From positions 1 through 36,444 of the IMG/VR virus record IMGVR_UViG_3300029448_000150: 36,444 nt of DNA; one strand, 5' to 3'. The number at the start of each line of letters is the position of its first letter. Within the stretch, counting starts at the first letter, position 1. The notes under the pieces are model-generated. The model saw only the letters and a program-made list of their open reading frames with translations, made no database searches and was not told where the DNA came from. Both the position numbers and the translations under genes were made by a program. Shown in pieces: positions 22,396-28,581 of the stretch. The stretch comes from a virus.

Positions 22396-22417
22396 TATAC
22401 TATGAGTAAAGAACTTA
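22396..22417 (+). repeat. 22-bp direct repeat over a start codon, copy 1
   Basis: The translation start of the 69-aa gene (six bases upstream plus the first five codons, ATGAGTAAAGAACTTA) is repeated exactly at 22602-22623 over the start of the 75-aa gene. Confidence 0.9.
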
Positions 22418-22611
22418 AATTATATGACACAGATTATGTCTGGTTTGATGGAGAGAAAATTGATATGGAAGCTATCTATGCCGAAGAATCAGTGCTTGAA
22501 ATATTATACGATGAGCCTCTTGTGGGAGGCGAAAAGTTCATCAAAATGACTGAGCTACCTATCGACATACAAAACGAGTTTATCCACAAAATTAAAACAA
22601 ATATACTATGA
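22402..22611 (+). CDS. Early hypothetical protein (69 aa)
   Basis: MSKELKLYDTDYVWFDGEKI, then an acidic DMEAIYAEESVLEILYDEPL and EFIHKIKTN at the end. Not recognised. I start at ATG 22402 because its leader is an exact repeat of the leader of the next gene; an upstream ATG (22366) falls inside the preceding gene. Overlaps the next gene by ATGA-type coupling (22608-22611). Confidence 0.5.
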   Translation: MSKELKLYDTDYVWFDGEKIDMEAIYAEESVLEILYDEPLVGGEKFIKMTELPIDIQNEFIHKIKTNIL

Positions 22612-22623
22612 GTAAAGAACTTA
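22602..22623 (+). repeat. 22-bp direct repeat over a start codon, copy 2
   Basis: Exact second copy of the 22396-22417 sequence, again with the ATG as its seventh base. Suggests duplication of a translation-start cassette. Confidence 0.9.
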
Positions 22624-22835
22624 CACAGAAGGACATTGATTCCGCGGTGGATTTAGGGACGGTGTATCCGTCCACAGAATCCTATGCGAACTTCAAAAGA
22701 CGGAGGCAGAGACTAGCGGACTCCATCAACAACGGTGCAATCGGGAACTGCATACGGTACTACCAGAACGGTCGAGGGACGGAGTGCTACTATGATCCTA
22801 GTATCAAAGCACGGTGGACGGAGAACTTTTCTTAG
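22608..22835 (+). CDS. Early hypothetical protein (75 aa)
   Basis: MSKELTQKDIDSAVDLGTVY, then PSTESYANFKRRRQRLADSI and NGAIGNCIRYYQNGRGTECY near the end. Unknown. Five shared N-terminal residues (MSKEL) with the preceding gene come from the duplicated start cassette. Ends 8 nt before a promoter-like TTGACA. Confidence 0.5.
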   Translation: MSKELTQKDIDSAVDLGTVYPSTESYANFKRRRQRLADSINNGAIGNCIRYYQNGRGTECYYDPSIKARWTENFS

Positions 22836-22843
22836 GATTATGC

Positions 22844-22875
22844 TTGACACGGTTATTTACAATCCCGTACATAAT
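22844..22875 (+). promoter_or_regulatory. Sigma-70-like promoter before the endolysin
   Basis: Consensus -35 TTGACA (22844-22849) with -10-like CATAAT at 22870-22875 (spacing 20) or TACATA (spacing 18). It lies in a non-coding gap and precedes the endolysin at 22914 by 38 nt. Confidence 0.5.
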
Positions 22876-22880
22876 TAAGT

Positions 22881-22895
22881 CCCATAATTTATGGG
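22881..22895 (+). promoter_or_regulatory. 15-bp palindrome in the endolysin leader
   Basis: CCCATAATTTATGGG, arms of 7 bp around a single T, lies a few bases downstream of the -10 element and 18 nt before the endolysin ATG. Either an operator or a leader hairpin; it has no T-run. Confidence 0.5.
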
Positions 22896-22913
22896 CATTA
22901 GAACTAAAGAATT

Positions 22914-23288
22914 ATGACTAAACTAATACTAGCAATAGCTATCATAGAAAGTTCACTGAACCCCAAAGCAATTGGGGACGGTGGAAAAGCCGTGGGGATT
23001 ATGCAAATACATCCCTGCGTTATAACTGATGTAAACTACTTCTGTAAAAGTAATTATAAAAACTCTGACAGAATAGATACAGAAAAAAGTTTCGAGATAT
23101 GTCAAAAGTACTTAACGTACTGGGGCTCAGTCTACGAAGAACGCACTGCATTAAAATGCACAGCGGAAGTGTACGCCAAGATATGGAACGGTGGTCCTTT
23201 CGGTTGGAAAAAAGAAGGTGCAGTAAAAGAACGTCTTGACCGATACTGGTTCAAGGTACAACAAGAACTAAATAGATTACAAAAATAA
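22914..23288 (+). CDS. Lytic transglycosylase/goose-lysozyme-type endolysin (124 aa)
   Basis: The lysozyme-like SLT core is clear: ESSLNPKAIGDGGKAVGIMQ with catalytic Glu12 in IIESS and the conserved GxAxGIMQI element, then TYWGSVYEERTAL and AKIWNGGPFGW (the usual 'YNGG' position). It cleaves the peptidoglycan glycan strand. At 124 residues it is a bare catalytic domain. The hydrophobic start (TKLILAIAII) is part of the fold's first helix rather than an obvious signal peptide. Unusually it lies in the early region, behind its own promoter and palindrome, far from the membrane genes of the late operon. Confidence 0.8.
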   Translation: MTKLILAIAIIESSLNPKAIGDGGKAVGIMQIHPCVITDVNYFCKSNYKNSDRIDTEKSFEICQKYLTYWGSVYEERTALKCTAEVYAKIWNGGPFGWKKEGAVKERLDRYWFKVQQELNRLQK

Positions 23289-23289
23289 T

Positions 23290-23496
23290 ATGATTACAAA
23301 ACTAAATGATAAGAAGTACCTCCAAGATAAGATAGAGGAAACTTTTGACGAGGCGGATATGATTGCGGAGCTGATATGCGAGGGAGGGGCTGAAGGTGCT
23401 TATACACCAAGAGAACTATCCAAGATGCAGTACAAAGTGCATCACTTGGAGAGCTTAGCAAGCGTCCTTGAAACAAGACTATCTAAATTAAACTGA
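23290..23496 (+). CDS. Early hypothetical acidic protein (68 aa)
   Basis: MITKLNDKKYLQDKIEETFD, EADMIAELICEGGAEGAYTP and a C-terminal helix (KMQYKVHHLESLASVLETRL). Coiled-coil-like end; unknown function. Starts 1 nt after the endolysin stop, so it may be a lysis accessory translated with it. Confidence 0.5.
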   Translation: MITKLNDKKYLQDKIEETFDEADMIAELICEGGAEGAYTPRELSKMQYKVHHLESLASVLETRLSKLN

Positions 23497-23513
23497 ACTA
23501 AACAAATACAAAA

Positions 23514-23741
23514 ATGAAAATTAAAATATCGGAACTTAAAAAGATAAAGAGATCACATAAGGTTCTCAAGGAACTGGAGCACATGGCACAGCAGGACAAG
23601 AAAACTGGTTCAACTGACCTAGCGGAAGCCATTGCAACTGCGTACTACGCGGTTCAATACGATGACAGCCAAGAGAAAAGTTGTATGCACGTATCCAAAG
23701 CAATGGACAAGGCTCTTAGTAGTTGGGGGTTCAAGCAATGA
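23514..23741 (+). CDS. Early hypothetical protein (75 aa)
   Basis: MKIKISELKKIKRSHKVLKE, then LEHMAQQDKKTGSTDLAEAI and MHVSKAMDKALSSWGFKQ. Basic N-terminal helix, helical throughout, not recognised. Its stop overlaps the ATG of the HTH gene (ATGA). Confidence 0.5.
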   Translation: MKIKISELKKIKRSHKVLKELEHMAQQDKKTGSTDLAEAIATAYYAVQYDDSQEKSCMHVSKAMDKALSSWGFKQ

Positions 23742-23956
23742 GTACCCTCAAGGAAGCGGACTACGAATCCATAGCCTCTAGGTACTTTCTAAATAGGAAG
23801 CAAGCATCGGTTTACATTGGTGTTTCTGTACGGCACATGGACAACCTTGTTAAGAGAGGAGAGATAACGTACTCCAAGTGCGGAAGCCGTATCATAATAC
23901 GCAGGGATTACTTGGATGATTACGTACAAAGAAATACGGTACAAAGAAATCCATAA
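23738..23956 (+). CDS. Excisionase/MerR-like helix-turn-helix regulator (72 aa)
   Basis: From ATG 23738 the core reads FLNRKQASVYIGVSVRHMDN, LVKRGEITYSKCGSRIIIRR and DYLDDYVQ. This is the HTH_17/excisionase-type winged-helix layout: a 'RKQAS-x-IGVS-x-R-x-x-D' helix pair and a wing (SKCGSRIIIRRDYLDDY). Such proteins bind DNA as small regulators. No integrase is present, so a transcription-control or replication role is more likely than excision. It sits just before the exonuclease unit. A TTG start would add five residues (23723). Confidence 0.75.
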   Translation: MSTLKEADYESIASRYFLNRKQASVYIGVSVRHMDNLVKRGEITYSKCGSRIIIRRDYLDDYVQRNTVQRNP

Positions 23957-23985
23957 AATAATTTGCATCCGTCACCAGTAGGGGG

Positions 23986-23991
23986 TTGACA
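23986..23991 (+). promoter_or_regulatory. TTGACA box upstream of the recombination unit
   Basis: A consensus -35 hexamer in non-coding sequence after the HTH gene, but the -10 at 17-18 nt (ATAGGG/TAGGGT) is poor and overlaps the hairpin at 24004. Weak or activated promoter. Confidence 0.3.
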
Positions 23992-24003
23992 GATGTAGCA
24001 CTT

Positions 24004-24032
24004 GAGTCATAGGGTTCGCCCTATGGCTCATT
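24004..24032 (+). terminator. Hairpin with TTCG loop in the exonuclease leader
   Basis: GAGTCATAGGG (24004-24014) pairs with CCCTATGGCTC (24019-24029), 11 bp with a TTCG tetraloop, followed by ATTTTTAT. It fits an intrinsic terminator or attenuator between the HTH gene and the recombination unit. Confidence 0.7.
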
Positions 24033-24052
24033 TTTATAACTGCAAGGATGTA

Positions 24053-24775
24053 ATGAATCCTTTTTTGGACGAAGAGATTGAAACCCCCGCAAAAGCAAAG
24101 AAGAAAAGTAAGTTCCATTACCCTTCTTGTACTACAATCATAGGTCAGACTATCAAAGATCCTTTTCTGGATTCCATTCACAAACCTAGATCCATGGTTA
24201 AGTTCGCTCGTATGCAGGAGCACAACGACAAGCACTGGAAGGACTTAGAACGCTTGTGCTACGGTCAGTTGGAATCCCCAGAGGGTACAATAATACAGAG
24301 CTCTGAGTTCGGTACTAGGGTGCACGCATCCGCGGAGAAACTACTGGACTCCCTTTTGTTTAAGCTACCGTACGAAGAAGATATATATGATTCTTGGGCT
24401 CAACCCTTTGTTGACTGGGTACAAGAGAAAGGTCACAGCATAATCGCTACGGAGTACATTGTAGCGGATAGGTTAATTAAAACCTGCGGAACTATTGATG
24501 CTGTTTTAAGGGACGGGGACACGGGTGAATTGTTTATATGCGATTACAAATGCAGGAAGAGTAAACAGTTTTACCCCAAGGATTTATGGCAGATGGCTAT
24601 TGAGTGCGAGATGCTACGCAGAAGGGGCTTGGATTACTTACCGAAGTGCATCTCCGTGTGCATAGATGTAAACACCAAGGAGCACTACCACAAGGTCTGG
24701 AAGGAAGAGGATCAGAAGGAAGCAATCAAGATAGTTAAATACATCTCCAAGTTGTACTGGATGATACGCATGTAA
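24053..24775 (+). CDS. RecB/Cas4-like PD-(D/E)XK exonuclease (240 aa)
   Basis: Motif series of the RecB-like nuclease fold: H91 in GTRVHASAEK, E134 in ATEYIVAD, D149 in GTIDAVL, D164-Y-K166 in FICDYKCRK and Q180 in LWQMAIEC. This matches Cas4/RecB-type 5'-3' exonucleases that pair with annealing proteins. Start ATG 24053 has AAGGATG just upstream; earlier in-frame codons would overlap a hairpin. It processes DNA ends into single strands for the ERF protein 0.9 kb downstream. Metal-binding residues seem complete. Confidence 0.75.
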   Translation: MNPFLDEEIETPAKAKKKSKFHYPSCTTIIGQTIKDPFLDSIHKPRSMVKFARMQEHNDKHWKDLERLCYGQLESPEGTIIQSSEFGTRVHASAEKLLDSLLFKLPYEEDIYDSWAQPFVDWVQEKGHSIIATEYIVADRLIKTCGTIDAVLRDGDTGELFICDYKCRKSKQFYPKDLWQMAIECEMLRRRGLDYLPKCISVCIDVNTKEHYHKVWKEEDQKEAIKIVKYISKLYWMIRM

Positions 24776-25023
24776 TGATTACAGAACAACAATTAGAATA
24801 CTATCTGGATGGGTGCGAACCCGATGCAATTAGATTCCATGGACTTGATGATGCTATCATAGGTGTGGATCACAACAGCCAACTATGCTACAGCTATACG
24901 TTAATGCTCGATATATTTATGGAGAGAGATGGCATGAAGCAGGACGAAGCCGTTGAATGGATTGACTACAATGTACTGGGTACAAATGCGGGAGTAGGAT
25001 TCACTGTAATTTTTGATGAATGA
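24775..25023 (+). CDS. Hypothetical acidic protein (82 aa)
   Basis: MITEQQLEYYLDGCEPDAIR, IIGVDHNSQLCYSYTLMLDI and DEAVEWIDYNVLGTNAGVGF. Its ATG immediately follows the exonuclease end (coupled). The middle resembles a small conserved phage protein with a 'WIDYNVLGT' end. Unknown function within the recombination unit. Confidence 0.55.
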   Translation: MITEQQLEYYLDGCEPDAIRFHGLDDAIIGVDHNSQLCYSYTLMLDIFMERDGMKQDEAVEWIDYNVLGTNAGVGFTVIFDE

Positions 25024-25210
25024 GTACCGTATTAAATACACCTTAGAAGATATGCCTAAGAACTACATAGGTTCCTGCAAGAAGTGGGCGCACAATGAGA
25101 AGGAAGCGGTGCGTTACTTACTAAAAAAGAATGCGGACAAAGATGGTCGTTGTGTATTTAAAAGGGGATCCAGTGGCAGGATACTATCCGTACAAGAAGT
25201 AAAGCACTAA
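25016..25210 (+). CDS. Small basic hypothetical protein (64 aa)
   Basis: MNEYRIKYTLEDMPKNYIGS, then KKWAHNEKEAVRYLLKKNAD and a C-terminal VFKRGSSGRILSVQEVKH. Overlaps the upstream gene by 8 nt and is coupled to endonuclease VII by TAATG at 25210. Unknown; likely a compact alpha/beta nucleic-acid-associated protein. Confidence 0.5.
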   Translation: MNEYRIKYTLEDMPKNYIGSCKKWAHNEKEAVRYLLKKNADKDGRCVFKRGSSGRILSVQEVKH

Positions 25211-25722
25211 TGCCGTACCTAACATTCACCAAGATAAAGGAGTACAGGGAAGCTAATACCCCAGACAAGTGCCCTATTCTTGGTATACCAATGACGGATC
25301 CAGTTCTGGATCACTGCCATAGGACTGGTCTAGTACGCGGAGTCATATCAAGGGAAGCGAACTCCTTGGTGGGCAAGGTAGAGAACTTCTTTTATAGGTA
25401 CTGCGAATCCAAAGCAATCAATACCAAGGAAGAAACTGTGTACAAGATAGCCAAGTACTTGGAGAACTACAAAACAAATGTACTGCACCCAGTTGGTCTA
25501 CAACAACTATGCAGAGCCTTCAAGCGCATGAGCAAGAAGGAGCAGTACGTTGCCCTTAAAAAAATGGGTGCAAAAAAAGATGAAATAAAGTCTTGCAAGA
25601 ACCAGAAGCAAAGGGTAGATGTGTACCGCACTTTACTTAAATACAATTATGAAAGAGAAAAACATACGTCAAAAACTACAGGGAGTTCAGTCATCCCTCA
25701 AAGCCCCCAAGGGGCAGACTAA
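25210..25722 (+). CDS. Recombination endonuclease VII-like resolvase (170 aa)
   Basis: The core reads CPILGIPMTDPVLDHCHRTG, then LVRGVISREANSLVGKVENF. This is the endonuclease VII/His-Me-finger pattern (DH-x-H..G-x-VRG followed by ANSLxGKxEN). Histidines 35 and 37 are in place. The zinc-binding cysteine pairs of T4 endonuclease VII are reduced here to C21 and C36, with ISREAN in place of the second pair; other phages carry similar zinc-poor variants. It cuts branched DNA before packaging. The C-terminus is a basic helical extension. Confidence 0.75.
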   Translation: MPYLTFTKIKEYREANTPDKCPILGIPMTDPVLDHCHRTGLVRGVISREANSLVGKVENFFYRYCESKAINTKEETVYKIAKYLENYKTNVLHPVGLQQLCRAFKRMSKKEQYVALKKMGAKKDEIKSCKNQKQRVDVYRTLLKYNYEREKHTSKTTGSSVIPQSPQGAD

Positions 25723-26113
25723 CAAGTTCGGAGGGTATAAATACCGCTCCTGTGAGGACATCCTTACTGCACTGAAACCGTTGCTCGCTGAGTTCGGTAC
25801 TTGTCTAACTATATCCGATGAAATTATTGAGAAGGGTGACAAGTTATTCGTTGAAGCAACAGCAACCCTTTACGATAACGATAGCTCGGAATACCTGTCC
25901 TCAAAAGGATCAGCAGAGCACGCGGAAACCAAGAAGGGAATGGATCAAGCTCAGATTACTGGCAGTGCTAGTTCCTATGCTCGCAAGTACGCATTGAATG
26001 GCTTGTTTGCTATTGATGATACCAAGGATGCGGATGCCACCAATACGCACGGCAAGAAGATTCCGAGTATACAAAAATCGCCTCAGCAAACTGAGGATGA
26101 AGAATGGCTTTAA
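25649..26113 (+). CDS. erf: ERF-family single-strand annealing protein (154 aa)
   Basis: Clear ERF signature: KFGGYKYRSCEDILTALKPL, LTISDEIIEKGDKLFVEATA, then KGMDQAQITGSASSYARKYA and LNGLFAIDDTKDADATN. The SYARKYALNGLFAIDDTKDAD block is diagnostic. ATG 25649 gives MKEKNIRQKLQGVQSS at the right distance from the core; the frame opens upstream but inside endonuclease VII, whose last 74 nt it overlaps. It anneals the single strands made by the exonuclease and so supports recombination and concatemer formation. The C-terminus is acidic (EDEEWL). Confidence 0.9.
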   Translation: MKEKNIRQKLQGVQSSLKAPKGQTNKFGGYKYRSCEDILTALKPLLAEFGTCLTISDEIIEKGDKLFVEATATLYDNDSSEYLSSKGSAEHAETKKGMDQAQITGSASSYARKYALNGLFAIDDTKDADATNTHGKKIPSIQKSPQQTEDEEWL

Positions 26114-26130
26114 CCCAACATAATAATAAT

Positions 26131-26349
26131 ATGGCTGAATACGATAATACAAACGGGGGAGCACTGTTCCCCAACGATAAGAAGGAAAAGGAAACGCACC
26201 CAGACTTCCGCGGAAGCATCAATGTCGAGGGCACGGAGTACTGGATAAAGGGATGGAAGAAGATTGCCAAGAGTGGCATGAAGTTCCTATCCGTAGCTGT
26301 GAATCCAAAGGAGGCACAAGTTCCACAAACAGAGGATGACCCTTTCTAA
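26131..26349 (+). CDS. DUF736-like small protein with acidic DDPF tail (72 aa)
   Basis: MAEYDNTNGGALFPNDKKEK, HPDFRGSINVEGTEYWIKGW and KSGMKFLSVAVNPKE match the small beta-barrel-like DUF736 pattern. The chain ends in TEDDPF, very like the acidic tip (DDIPF-type) by which bacterial SSB recruits partners. An adjacent ERF protein suggests a single-strand DNA partner role. ATG 26131 is preferred over 26104 because it restores the family's normal start and avoids overlap with erf. Its stop overlaps the next gene. Confidence 0.65.
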   Translation: MAEYDNTNGGALFPNDKKEKETHPDFRGSINVEGTEYWIKGWKKIAKSGMKFLSVAVNPKEAQVPQTEDDPF

Positions 26350-26710
26350 ACAGAAGGATCGTGCTTTTGATAAGGTCTGGTACAATCAGTTCCGAGAGGA
26401 ACTTGTACAAGAACTTCTTGATGTAACTGCAAAGAAAAACAATGACTATACAACTGGGTCTGGGGACGATGCTATGCAGATGAACCCCTTCGCTAACTTC
26501 GATAGAAGTACGGAGTACGGTGTACAACCCATTGTAGGTCTTTGTATTAGAATGCAGGACAAGTTTCAAAGATCAATGACGTTTGCCAAGGATGGTAAAC
26601 TTGCCATTGATGAAGGCAATGATTCGGTTAGGGATATATTCTTTGACCTAGCGGGCTATTGTTTACTTGCTATGGGTATGCTTGAGAGAGACAAGCATAC
26701 TAAGGAGTAG
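26336..26710 (+). CDS. Nucleotide-modification-associated (DUF1599-like) protein (124 aa)
   Basis: Pattern KNNDYTTGSGDD, NPFANFDRSTEYGVQPIVGL, CIRMQDKFQRSMTFAKDGKL, and ESVRDIFFDLAGYCLL-like end (here DSVRDIFFDLAGYCLLAMGM) fits the DUF1599/Nmad1 family, which is associated with modified-nucleotide metabolism in phages; a MazG-like all-alpha pyrophosphatase is the main alternative. It overlaps the end of the DUF736-like gene by 14 nt and is followed by a terminator at 26733. Confidence 0.65.
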   Translation: MTLSKQKDRAFDKVWYNQFREELVQELLDVTAKKNNDYTTGSGDDAMQMNPFANFDRSTEYGVQPIVGLCIRMQDKFQRSMTFAKDGKLAIDEGNDSVRDIFFDLAGYCLLAMGMLERDKHTKE

Positions 26711-26732
26711 CGAACTTGTTTTACAAACAACG

Positions 26733-26762
26733 GCTAGGCAAACTCTCTTGCCTAGCTTTTTT
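26733..26762 (+). terminator. Intrinsic terminator after the recombination unit
   Basis: Stem GCTAGGCAA (26733-26741) / TTGCCTAGC (26748-26756), loop of six, then TTTTTT (26757-26762). It is placed between the DUF1599-like gene and a 53-aa gene that precedes the helicase; strong and symmetric. Confidence 0.85.
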
Positions 26763-26768
26763 ATTACT

Positions 26769-26930
26769 ATGCAAAAAATATTAGAAGCTATTGAAGTAGC
26801 TGTTGACACGCACAAAAAAATTCAATTCAAAGGAAGTACACGCACCGATGAATTGTTATATCAGTTCCTTGGACAGATACTAAAAACACTAAAAGAAGAT
26901 ACTAAAAATAATGCTCGTCCCCCAGAATAA
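26769..26930 (+). CDS. Small hypothetical protein before the helicase (53 aa)
   Basis: MQKILEAIEVAVDTHKKIQF, then KGSTRTDELLYQFLGQILKT and a basic end. The ATG at 26769 follows the terminator's T-run by six bases, so it depends on read-through. It overlaps dnaB by 20 nt. Unknown; a helicase-loader-like partner is possible but unproven. Confidence 0.5.
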   Translation: MQKILEAIEVAVDTHKKIQFKGSTRTDELLYQFLGQILKTLKEDTKNNARPPE

Positions 26931-28194
26931 AGATGCAGAGGAAGCAGTACTAGCGTGCTGTATAATAGGAGAAGAAGAAAACGTATTTGATAAAGCTCGA
27001 AGGCATTTAAAGGATAAAGATTTTTATCTGGATGAGCACAGAGATATATGGGAAGCTATGGTACAGCTCCGCAACAAATCAGTACCCATTGACGAGATAA
27101 CTTTATCGGAGGAGCTAGGGGATTCCGAAACAAAGCACCTGCCTATGCTGATAGCGAACAAGGTTCAAACAACCTTGAGCCTAATGCACTACATAGATAT
27201 TGTGCTAGAGAAGTCTAGGCTAAGAACTATAAGGAGTCAGTACTCCTTGGCTCTGGAGCGCATGAAGAACAACGATGAGTCCCAAGATATACTGGATGCA
27301 GTGCACAAGGAACTGGACAAGCACGTACCTAGAGAGAAGGAAACAACGCACATTGAAAGTACCTTGGATGAAATACAAGAGGAGTTCGATCAGATGGCTT
27401 CTGGGGAGTACAAGCACGAGTACATCAAGACTCATATACCGCACCTAGATGAGAAGATAAAATTAGAACTCGGTACAGTATTTACTATAGCAGCACCGAC
27501 CTCCGTAGGTAAGTCCGCATTGAGTCTAAATATAGCTATGAAGTCCGCTTCCAAGGACAAGTTTCCTGTACTAATATTTAGCCTTGAGATGCCCCAGAAA
27601 CAGATATCAAAGAGGATGCTAGGTGCACTATCAAAAACTAATTTAAAGAGCATAGAGAGCAATATAAAGGAGCCCTCGTACGCAAGGAGGCTCAAGGATG
27701 CAGGGGACAAGTTAAGAACCCTACCTATACATACAGTGCACAGTGTAAAGAGTGTGGATCAGATAGCTAGTGACGTTCGTAGATTCAAGCAGAGGTACGG
27801 GATCAAGCTCGTTGTTATTGATTACCTTCAACTGGTTCCCTTCAATGCGGATAAGATGCAGAAGGCGGATGGTGTAGCTATGATCTCACAGAGGATCAAG
27901 CAGGTAGCTTTGGACTGCAACGTATGCGTTGTGCTTCTTAGTCAGTTGAATCGAGAGGGTGCTACTTCTAATCAACCCAGTATCTTTCAACTCAAGGACT
28001 CTGGATCCATCGAGAACGATTGCGACATTTGTTTGCTAATGAACTACAAGAACAATGATATGCAGTCCGCTACGGGGTACGATAACAAGGGTCAGTACTC
28101 CAAGGTTAATTACTTCATTGGTAAGAACAGAGAAGGGGAGTCCCAAGTACGTGGGGAGTTCAAGTTTTATGCTTGCTACGGAATATTTTATTAA
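26911..28194 (+). CDS. dnaB: DnaB-type replicative helicase (427 aa)
   Basis: N-terminal domain (PQNKDAEEAVLACCIIGEEE) of about 140 residues, then the RecA-like motor: Walker A IAAPTSVGKSALSLNIA (K201, S202), SLEMPQKQ (motif 1a), Walker B VVIDYLQLVP (D304), LLSQLNREG (Q345 sensor) and GKNREGE (arginine-finger region, about 404-410). Length fits DnaB family helicases. It unwinds at the replication fork and would work with the host polymerase and primase, since no phage polymerase is present. Overlaps the preceding small gene. Confidence 0.92.
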   Translation: MLVPQNKDAEEAVLACCIIGEEENVFDKARRHLKDKDFYLDEHRDIWEAMVQLRNKSVPIDEITLSEELGDSETKHLPMLIANKVQTTLSLMHYIDIVLEKSRLRTIRSQYSLALERMKNNDESQDILDAVHKELDKHVPREKETTHIESTLDEIQEEFDQMASGEYKHEYIKTHIPHLDEKIKLELGTVFTIAAPTSVGKSALSLNIAMKSASKDKFPVLIFSLEMPQKQISKRMLGALSKTNLKSIESNIKEPSYARRLKDAGDKLRTLPIHTVHSVKSVDQIASDVRRFKQRYGIKLVVIDYLQLVPFNADKMQKADGVAMISQRIKQVALDCNVCVVLLSQLNREGATSNQPSIFQLKDSGSIENDCDICLLMNYKNNDMQSATGYDNKGQYSKVNYFIGKNREGESQVRGEFKFYACYGIFY

Positions 28195-28206
28195 TACTTT
28201 TTTATT

Positions 28207-28383
28207 ATGGATACAAAAGAAGAAACAGTAGAAAGGATACAAACTAGGATTGACATGATTCGTATGGAATCCAGAAGTCTTAGTCATAAGATAGCTATTA
28301 TGCTTGAGACGCGTAAGGAGCTCTCTGAAAAAAAGAAGAACTTAAAAGAATTACTTGCTCACGTAGAGAAAGTTGTTCAATAG
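28207..28383 (+). CDS. Small coiled-coil protein after the helicase (58 aa)
   Basis: ATG 28207 begins MDTKEETVERIQTRIDMIRM, then ESRSLSHKIAIMLETRKELS and a Lys-rich end. Almost entirely helical with heptad spacing, so probably a dimerising coiled coil. Starts 12 nt after dnaB. Unknown role. Confidence 0.55.
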   Translation: MDTKEETVERIQTRIDMIRMESRSLSHKIAIMLETRKELSEKKKNLKELLAHVEKVVQ

Positions 28384-28507
28384 TGTATAATAGCAACGGG
28401 GTAATGTACTAGAGTAATCCGTACAGCGTTTTCATATACGTAGTTGATTCCCCAATGTGTGTACCTCACCCCCCTAGCTAGGCTAGGGGGAGTGGGGTTT
28501 TTTTGTG
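28384..28507 (+). ncRNA. Possible small non-coding transcript ending in a terminator
   Basis: No frame is coding in 28384-28507. A perfect TATAAT (28386-28391) lacks a clear -35, the stretch contains complementary GGGGTAAT and ATTCCCC pieces, and it ends in an intrinsic terminator. Could be a small RNA or simply the 3' end of the preceding unit. Confidence 0.25.
28474..28507 (+). terminator. Intrinsic terminator before the 28.5-kb promoter
   Basis: CCCCCTAGC / GCTAGGGGG (9 bp, loop TAG) followed, after a short AGTGGGG, by a run of seven T (28498-28504). Isolates the histone-like unit downstream from the helicase unit. Confidence 0.8.
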
Positions 28508-28508
28508 C

Positions 28509-28537
28509 TTGACATTCTTTTTTGATTGTAGTATAAG
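28509..28537 (+). promoter_or_regulatory. Strong sigma-70-type promoter
   Basis: TTGACA (28509-28514), 17-nt spacer, TATAAG (28532-28537): the best match to a sigma-70 promoter in the window. It lies immediately after a terminator and drives the 81-aa and 85-aa genes. Confidence 0.8.
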
Positions 28538-28581
28538 GGATTCAGTTTCCTTAAAAATGAGGAAGCATAACACTCAAAAAT

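Noticed and set aside
22580-22588. TTATCCACA, a perfect DnaA-box match
   Set aside because: A single copy inside a coding region, without companions or an AT-rich stretch; too little to call an origin.
22914-22945. Signal peptide on the endolysin
   Set aside because: The hydrophobic start is the first helix of the lysozyme fold and carries the catalytic Glu region; no cleavage site.
23986-24014. Full sigma-70 promoter before the exonuclease
   Set aside because: The -35 is perfect but the -10 at 17-18 nt is poor; reported only as a weak box.
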